DNA from: Cystobacter fuscus
Lineage (GTDB): Bacteria > Myxococcota > Myxococcia > Myxococcales > Myxococcaceae
NCBI RefSeq assembly: GCF_002305875.1
Contig: NZ_CP022098.1
Location: 12,028,001-12,092,000, forward strand
DNA: 64,000 nt
Direction: 5' to 3'
Below, piece after piece: positions 60,320 through 64,000 of the stretch. The translations under genes were made by a program, and so were the position numbers. Below the pieces are notes generated by a model. It saw nothing but the letters and a program-made list of their open reading frames with translations, was not told where the DNA came from and ran no database searches. Every line of letters begins with the position of its first letter. Position 1 is the first letter of the stretch.

Positions 60320-61228
60320 TCAGTCGTCGATGGGATCCGGGTAGACCTCTTCCTCGTCCTCGTCGTGGCGCGCGTGCTTGCCACCACGCGGAGGGGACGA
60401 AGGGGCCTCGGGGGCCGAGTCGGGCGCCACCACGTACCACTGCCGGCCCTGCTGCACGCGCTTGAGCAGACCATCGTGCTCCATGGCCGCCAGGAGCTTG
60501 GCGAAGGTGGAGAAGCCGTGGTCGCGCTCGTCGAAGTCCGGCTCCTTGCGCACGATGGCTTCCTTGATGAGGGACGGATTGACCGAGCCCGTGGCGCGCG
60601 AGAGCAACCGCTGCACCACCTCCAGGGCGATCTCCGGCACCTCCGCCTTGGCCCGGGACGAGGGGGCGGACGCGGACTCCTTGCCGTGCTTGCGGCCCTT
60701 GTCCTCCGAGCGCTTGTCCTTCTTGTCCTTGTCCTCGCGCCGCTCGTCCTTCTTCTCGTCCTTCTCCTTGTGGCGGGGACGCAGGTAGATGAACTCGTCG
60801 CAGGCCTTGACGAACAGGGGGCTGGTCGCCTCCTTCACACCCAGCCCGATGAGGGTGCGGCCATTCTCGCGCAGCTTGTAGGCGAGCGGGCAGAAGTCGC
60901 TGTCGCCCGAGGCGATGGCGAAGGTGTCGATGTGCTCGCGCGCGTAGCACAGCTCCAGCGCGTCGATGACCATGCGCATGTCCGCGCCGTTCTTGCCCGA
61001 GCGCGTGGAGGGGGGCACGTCGATGAGCTCGACGCCGAAGCCGTGCAGGTTGCCCTTGGCCTCCTTGAAGCGCGACCAGTCGCAGTAGGCGCGGCGGAAC
61101 ACCACCTTGCCGCGCTCCAGCAGGCGGTCCATGGCCGGCTGCAAGTCGAAGTTGTTGGGGGAGATCCCGGTGTTCGTCACCAGGTTCTCGAAGTCGAGGA
61201 ACAGCGCGATGCGGTGCTCGTTGTCCAA
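60320..61228 (-). CDS. NYN-domain nuclease-like protein with LOTUS/OST-HTH domain
   Basis: A 302-residue protein. The N-terminal NYN (PIN-like) domain shows LFLDFENL (9-16, first acidic ligand), NGADMRMVIDALEL, and IASGDSDFCPLAYKLRENG, the conserved metal-binding acids of LabA/DUF88 RNases. A Lys/Glu/Asp-rich linker (150-200) leads to a LOTUS-type winged helix (about 205-270; GFSTFAKLLAAME). This pairing is typical of RNA-binding ribonucleases. The start is TTG at 61228 with TGAGG upstream, which is unusual. It lies 7 nt after the aminotransferase stop, so they are co-transcribed. Confidence 0.85.
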   Translation of the reverse strand: MDNEHRIALFLDFENLVTNTGISPNNFDLQPAMDRLLERGKVVFRRAYCDWSRFKEAKGNLHGFGVELIDVPPSTRSGKNGADMRMVIDALELCYAREHIDTFAIASGDSDFCPLAYKLRENGRTLIGLGVKEATSPLFVKACDEFIYLRPRHKEKDEKKDERREDKDKKDKRSEDKGRKHGKESASAPSSRAKAEVPEIALEVVQRLLSRATGSVNPSLIKEAIVRKEPDFDERDHGFSTFAKLLAAMEHDGLLKRVQQGRQWYVVAPDSAPEAPSSPPRGGKHARHDEDEEEVYPDPIDD

Positions 61229-61235
61229 ATACGCC

Positions 61236-62360
61236 TCAGCGTTGGAAGAAGGTGCTGCAGAAGCGCTCGAGTCTCACGAGCGCGTCGGGCAGGTTCGTAC
61301 GGCCCAGCCCCAGCCGGAAATGATTGCCCGGGAAGTCATACACGTCTCCTGGCAGGAGCAACACGCCTTCCTGCTCCACCAGTCGCTCGCAGAACGTCGC
61401 CACGGGAACGTCACTCCTCAGCCGGGGAAACGCCACGCTGCCGGCCCGGGGACGCACCCAGCCGAAATGTTCCGCGTACCTCGAGAAGAACCCCTCCACG
61501 CGCGCCAGGTTGTCCGAGACGATCGCCCGGCTGCGCGCGAGCACCCGCTCGCGCGCCCGGAGCGCCATCAGCGCCAGCACCTCGCTCGGCGCCGCGTTGC
61601 TGATGGTCGTGTAATCCTTGTACGCCGCGCACCGGGAGAGAATTCCCGAGTCCCGGCACGCCAGCCACCCCACTCGCAGGCCCGCGAGCCCATAGCTCTT
61701 GGACATCACCCCCAGGCTCACCCCCCGAGCGGACAGCTCCACCGCCGCGGGCAGGGTGTCGCGCGTGTCGTACTCCATGAGCCGGTAGACCTCGTCGGAC
61801 AGCACGTACACGCCCCGCGCCTCGGCGAGCGCGAACAGCTCCCGCCACGTGTCCGCGTCCGGCAGCGCCCCCGTGGGGTTGTGCGGGAAGTTGACCACGA
61901 GCAGCTTCGTGTCCGGCCGCAGCGCGCGCTCCAGCTCGGCCAGGTCCAGCCGCCAGCCATCCTCCTCGCGCAGCCGCAGCAGCGTCACCTCCGCCCCCGT
62001 GGCCCGAGCCACCTCGTACAGCGACTGGTAGCCCGGCCACGTCACCACCGCGTGGTCCCCCGCCCCCAGGAGCACGTTCACCAGGATGAAGATCGCCTCC
62101 TGCGCGCCCGCGAACGTCAACACCTGATCGGGCCGCACCCCGGGGTAGAGCCCGGCCAGCTCCTCGCGCAGCACCGGCAGCCCCGGCGTCTCGGTGTAGC
62201 CCAGCGTCAACTGCTCCCAGCGCTCGCGGGCGTCCGCGTCCGCCAGCGCGAGCAGCTCGCTCATCCGCCACCCCTCGATGTCCGAGGAGCACAGCAGGTA
62301 GGGCGCGCGGAACTCCCACTTCGAGAAATACCGCTCCAACTTGAACTCGGGAATGCGCAT
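61236..62360 (-). CDS. Class I/II PLP-dependent aminotransferase
   Basis: A 374-residue fold-type I aminotransferase. NFPHNPTGALP, the aspartate in LSDEVYRLMEYD and MSKSYGLAGLRVGW with PLP Lys221 are present, followed by HFRLGLGR near the end with the carboxylate-binding arginine. It resembles alanine/aspartate-type enzymes; the amino donor is not predictable. ATG 62360 is the family start; the longer frame to 63182 is antisense to other genes. Confidence 0.92.
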   Translation of the reverse strand: MRIPEFKLERYFSKWEFRAPYLLCSSDIEGWRMSELLALADADARERWEQLTLGYTETPGLPVLREELAGLYPGVRPDQVLTFAGAQEAIFILVNVLLGAGDHAVVTWPGYQSLYEVARATGAEVTLLRLREEDGWRLDLAELERALRPDTKLLVVNFPHNPTGALPDADTWRELFALAEARGVYVLSDEVYRLMEYDTRDTLPAAVELSARGVSLGVMSKSYGLAGLRVGWLACRDSGILSRCAAYKDYTTISNAAPSEVLALMALRARERVLARSRAIVSDNLARVEGFFSRYAEHFGWVRPRAGSVAFPRLRSDVPVATFCERLVEQEGVLLLPGDVYDFPGNHFRLGLGRTNLPDALVRLERFCSTFFQR

Positions 62361-62468
62361 ACCCCCCGTGTTACCGCGCTCCGGGTGCTCGATGAACGGG
62401 AAGATGTGTGCGACACTCGGGCTCCCAACCGCTTCACCGCCATCCCCCCGAGAGAGAGGAGCTTCATC

Positions 62469-63089
62469 ATGGGCGACTACCGTATCCGCTCCGGCGACAC
62501 CCTGAGCAGCATCGCGCAGCGCTACAACACCAGCGTCGACGCCTTGATGAAGGCCAACACGCAGATCAAGGACCCCAACCTCATCCTCGCGGACGACAAG
62601 CTCAACATCCCGGGCGCCAAGGACGAGTTCGTGCAAGGGGGCCCCCAGGGCACCCTTCCGCCCGGCCAGCAGCTGCACGCGCAAGGTCCCGAGTCGGTGG
62701 AGGGCCCCCAGGAAATCGGAGAGATGCCCGAGGGCCAGGTGGGCGATTGGATCCGCCAGGCGACGGAGAAGCTCAAGGCGGCGGGCGTGCCCGTGGAGAA
62801 GATGAACCCCCAGGACATCGCGAAGATCATCCAGCACGAGTCCAGCGGCAATCCCAACGCCATCAACCTCTGGGATGACAACGCCAAGCGCGGCACGCCG
62901 TCCATCGGCCTGATGCAGACCATCCAGCCGACGTTCGACGCGTACAAGCTGCCCGGCCACGACAACATCCGCGACCCGGTGGACAACATCATCGCGGCGG
63001 TGCGCTACTCCATCGACCGCTACGGCTCGGTGTCCAACGTGCCCGGCCTCCAGTCCATGAACGGCGGCGGCGGCTACGTCGGCTACTGA
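62469..63089 (+). CDS. LysM-domain lytic transglycosylase
   Basis: A 206-residue protein. The N-terminal LysM repeat (YRIRSGDTLSSIAQRYNTSV, then ILADDKLNIPG) binds peptidoglycan. The C-terminal SLT-like domain has IIQHESSGNPNAIN with the catalytic Glu, SIGLMQTIQPTFDAY and a Gly-rich end. No signal peptide precedes the LysM, so export is unexplained; holin-like, autolytic or injected-effector routes are possible. GAGAGAGGAG precedes the ATG. Confidence 0.88.
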   Translation: MGDYRIRSGDTLSSIAQRYNTSVDALMKANTQIKDPNLILADDKLNIPGAKDEFVQGGPQGTLPPGQQLHAQGPESVEGPQEIGEMPEGQVGDWIRQATEKLKAAGVPVEKMNPQDIAKIIQHESSGNPNAINLWDDNAKRGTPSIGLMQTIQPTFDAYKLPGHDNIRDPVDNIIAAVRYSIDRYGSVSNVPGLQSMNGGGGYVGY

Positions 63090-63097
63090 GGCGCCCA

Positions 63098-63122
63098 GGG
63101 CCGCCCTCCCGAGCGGCGGCCC
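63098..63122 (+). terminator. Hairpin after the LysM gene
   Basis: GGGCCGCC and GGCGGCCC form an 8-bp stem with a 9-nt loop, 9 nt after the stop. C-rich, no T-tract. Confidence 0.5.
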
Positions 63123-63307
63123 CCCTGGTTGGAGCCGCGAGGACACCGCTTCCCGGGCCCCCTCCATTGGCCCTTTCGCCACGGGTGCGATTTGGTGCTA
63201 CGATATCCTCCATCGTGCTCCTTTTTGATTCACCCTTCGTTCCCAACAGGCCGCCCCCCCTCTCGAACCCGGGGGCCGGCCGCTTCCCACTGGGGGGCGG
63301 CATCGTC

Positions 63308-63733
63308 GTGGAAGACACGCTCTGGCCGCTGCTGACGGTGCGGTTCGGGGCGGGCCTCTCGGGCGAGACGTTCGACGCCTACCTGGACTGGCGTACCGAG
63401 TGCCTCCAGCGGTGTGAGCCGCACGTGAGCATCATCGACGCGCGCGCGGTGCCCATCCGCGTGGCCCCCTACCGCCAGCGCTACATCGACTGGCTGCGCG
63501 AGCACGAGTGTGCCCTGCGCGAGTGGATGATCGGCTCGGCGTACGTGCTCAACTCCCCGGAAGGGCACATGCTCGCGAGCCTCATCCGTCACGGGGCCGC
63601 GCTGCACACGCCCTTCGTCGTCACCCGCACGCTGCCGGAGGCGGCCACCTGGGCCGCGGGACAGTTCCAGGAGCGGGGGCTCGGCGAGGCCGCGCGGCGG
63701 GTGCGCGCCCACTACGCCCTGCCCACGAGTTGA
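63308..63733 (+). CDS. STAS-like hypothetical protein
   Basis: A 141-residue protein. [23 protein letters not shown] and [17 protein letters not shown], plus [15 protein letters not shown] at the end, are blocks I associate with a small myxobacterial family of STAS/SpoIIAA-like proteins. The fold is suggestive only. GTG 63308 was taken, with a G-rich site about 8 nt upstream; GTG 63215 or TTG 63167 would add a Pro-rich stretch. Confidence 0.6.
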   Translation: MEDTLWPLLTVRFGAGLSGETFDAYLDWRTECLQRCEPHVSIIDARAVPIRVAPYRQRYIDWLREHECALREWMIGSAYVLNSPEGHMLASLIRHGAALHTPFVVTRTLPEAATWAAGQFQERGLGEAARRVRAHYALPTS

Positions 63734-63821
63734 GCCCGGCATCACTTCGGCGCTTGCCTCGGGAGCGCACGGCGGGAAGAGTGGCCGCCCACGCCCATTC
63801 CCCCACGCCCGGAGCTCCGCC

Positions 63822-64000
63822 ATGTCGCCTTCCCCCACCCCGGTCATCGGCATCATCGGAGGCAGTGGCCTCTACCAGATCGACGGCCTGGAGAACGTCG
63901 TCTGGCGTGAGGTGAGCACGCCCTTTGGCGCGCCCTCGGACGCGCTGTGCTTCGGCACCCTCGAGGGCACGCCCGTGGTGTTCCTGCCGCGCCATGGCCG
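63822..64000 (+). CDS. mtnP: S-methyl-5'-thioadenosine phosphorylase, N-terminal fragment
   Basis: The first 59 codons are visible: [20 protein letters not shown], then [15 protein letters not shown] and [17 protein letters not shown] and the PFG.PSD and FLPRHG blocks identify the MTA/purine nucleoside phosphorylase family (methionine salvage). The rest lies beyond the window. GGAG lies 7 nt before the ATG. Confidence 0.93.
   Translation, partial: MSPSPTPVIGIIGGSGLYQIDGLENVVWREVSTPFGAPSDALCFGTLEGTPVVFLPRHG

Noticed and set aside
61107-63089. A 660-codon plus-strand frame ahead of the LysM gene
   Set aside because: It is antisense to the aminotransferase and NYN genes; the real gene starts at 62469.
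62469-63089. Prophage lysis module
   Set aside because: No integrase, structural phage gene or attachment repeat lies nearby.

Overview
The window is high-GC DNA (roughly 70% by eye) that looks like the chromosome of a myxobacterium, most likely suborder Cystobacterineae (inference). The reasons are a DUF2378 (TIGR02265) protein typical of that group, two sigma-54 activators with GAFTGA loops, an Mla-type lipid transport operon, a eukaryotic-type glutamine synthetase, many short lipoproteins, and dense genes with GTG/TTG starts. Both ends are cut genes: fusA on the left and an MTA phosphorylase gene on the right.

Layout: 1-3.5 kb holds the fusA 5' end, an exported protein and a three-gene accessory cluster encoding a lipoprotein with a nuclease-like motif set. 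3.6-8.2 kb is central carbon metabolism (zwf, gnd, divergent GH15). 8.2-10.2 kb has a WGR-like protein, an SDR and a cyclophilin. 10.2-13.6 kb is an overlapping lipoprotein-mlaE-mlaF-mlaD operon. 13.8-20.7 kb carries small membrane and exported proteins, a LysR regulator, a YiaA/B protein, a Ycf46-like AAA ATPase, recF and an unknown gene. 20.8-27.2 kb is a complete rRNA operon on the minus strand (16S, tRNA-Ile, tRNA-Ala, 23S, 5S, with boxA sites and processing stems), preceded by a ladder of about seven promoter-like repeats.

27.4-34.2 kb holds a large GH13 enzyme, a CsbD-like protein and the divergent pair glnII / NifA-like activator. Their shared upstream region carries a -24/-12 promoter and two mirror-image pairs of a 16-bp dyad, the most interesting regulatory structure seen. 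34.2-37.9 kb has an SPFH protein, peptide deformylase, a metallophosphatase and the DUF2378 protein. 38.2-42 kb has a PilZ-AAA activator and a MASE1 histidine kinase. 42-48.9 kb has a small protein with an SSB-like C-terminal tail, transketolase, a hybrid kinase, a hydrolase and a histone-H1-like protein. 49-53.3 kb has two lipoproteins, a DUF1775/YcnI protein and a 5-oxoprolinase locus in which PxpA and PxpB are fused. 53.4-64 kb has exported and membrane proteins, an AmpG-like permease, an MBL-fold hydrolase, a J-domain-like protein, an LURP-one-like protein, an aminotransferase/NYN-LOTUS pair, a LysM-lytic transglycosylase and the start of mtnP.

zwf, gnd and tkt together supply NADPH and pentose phosphates. 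glnII is probably driven by the divergent activator. The Mla operon serves the outer membrane. No prophage, insertion sequence, CRISPR array or large secondary-metabolite cluster was recognised. Gene calls rest on reading translated motifs; no database search was possible.
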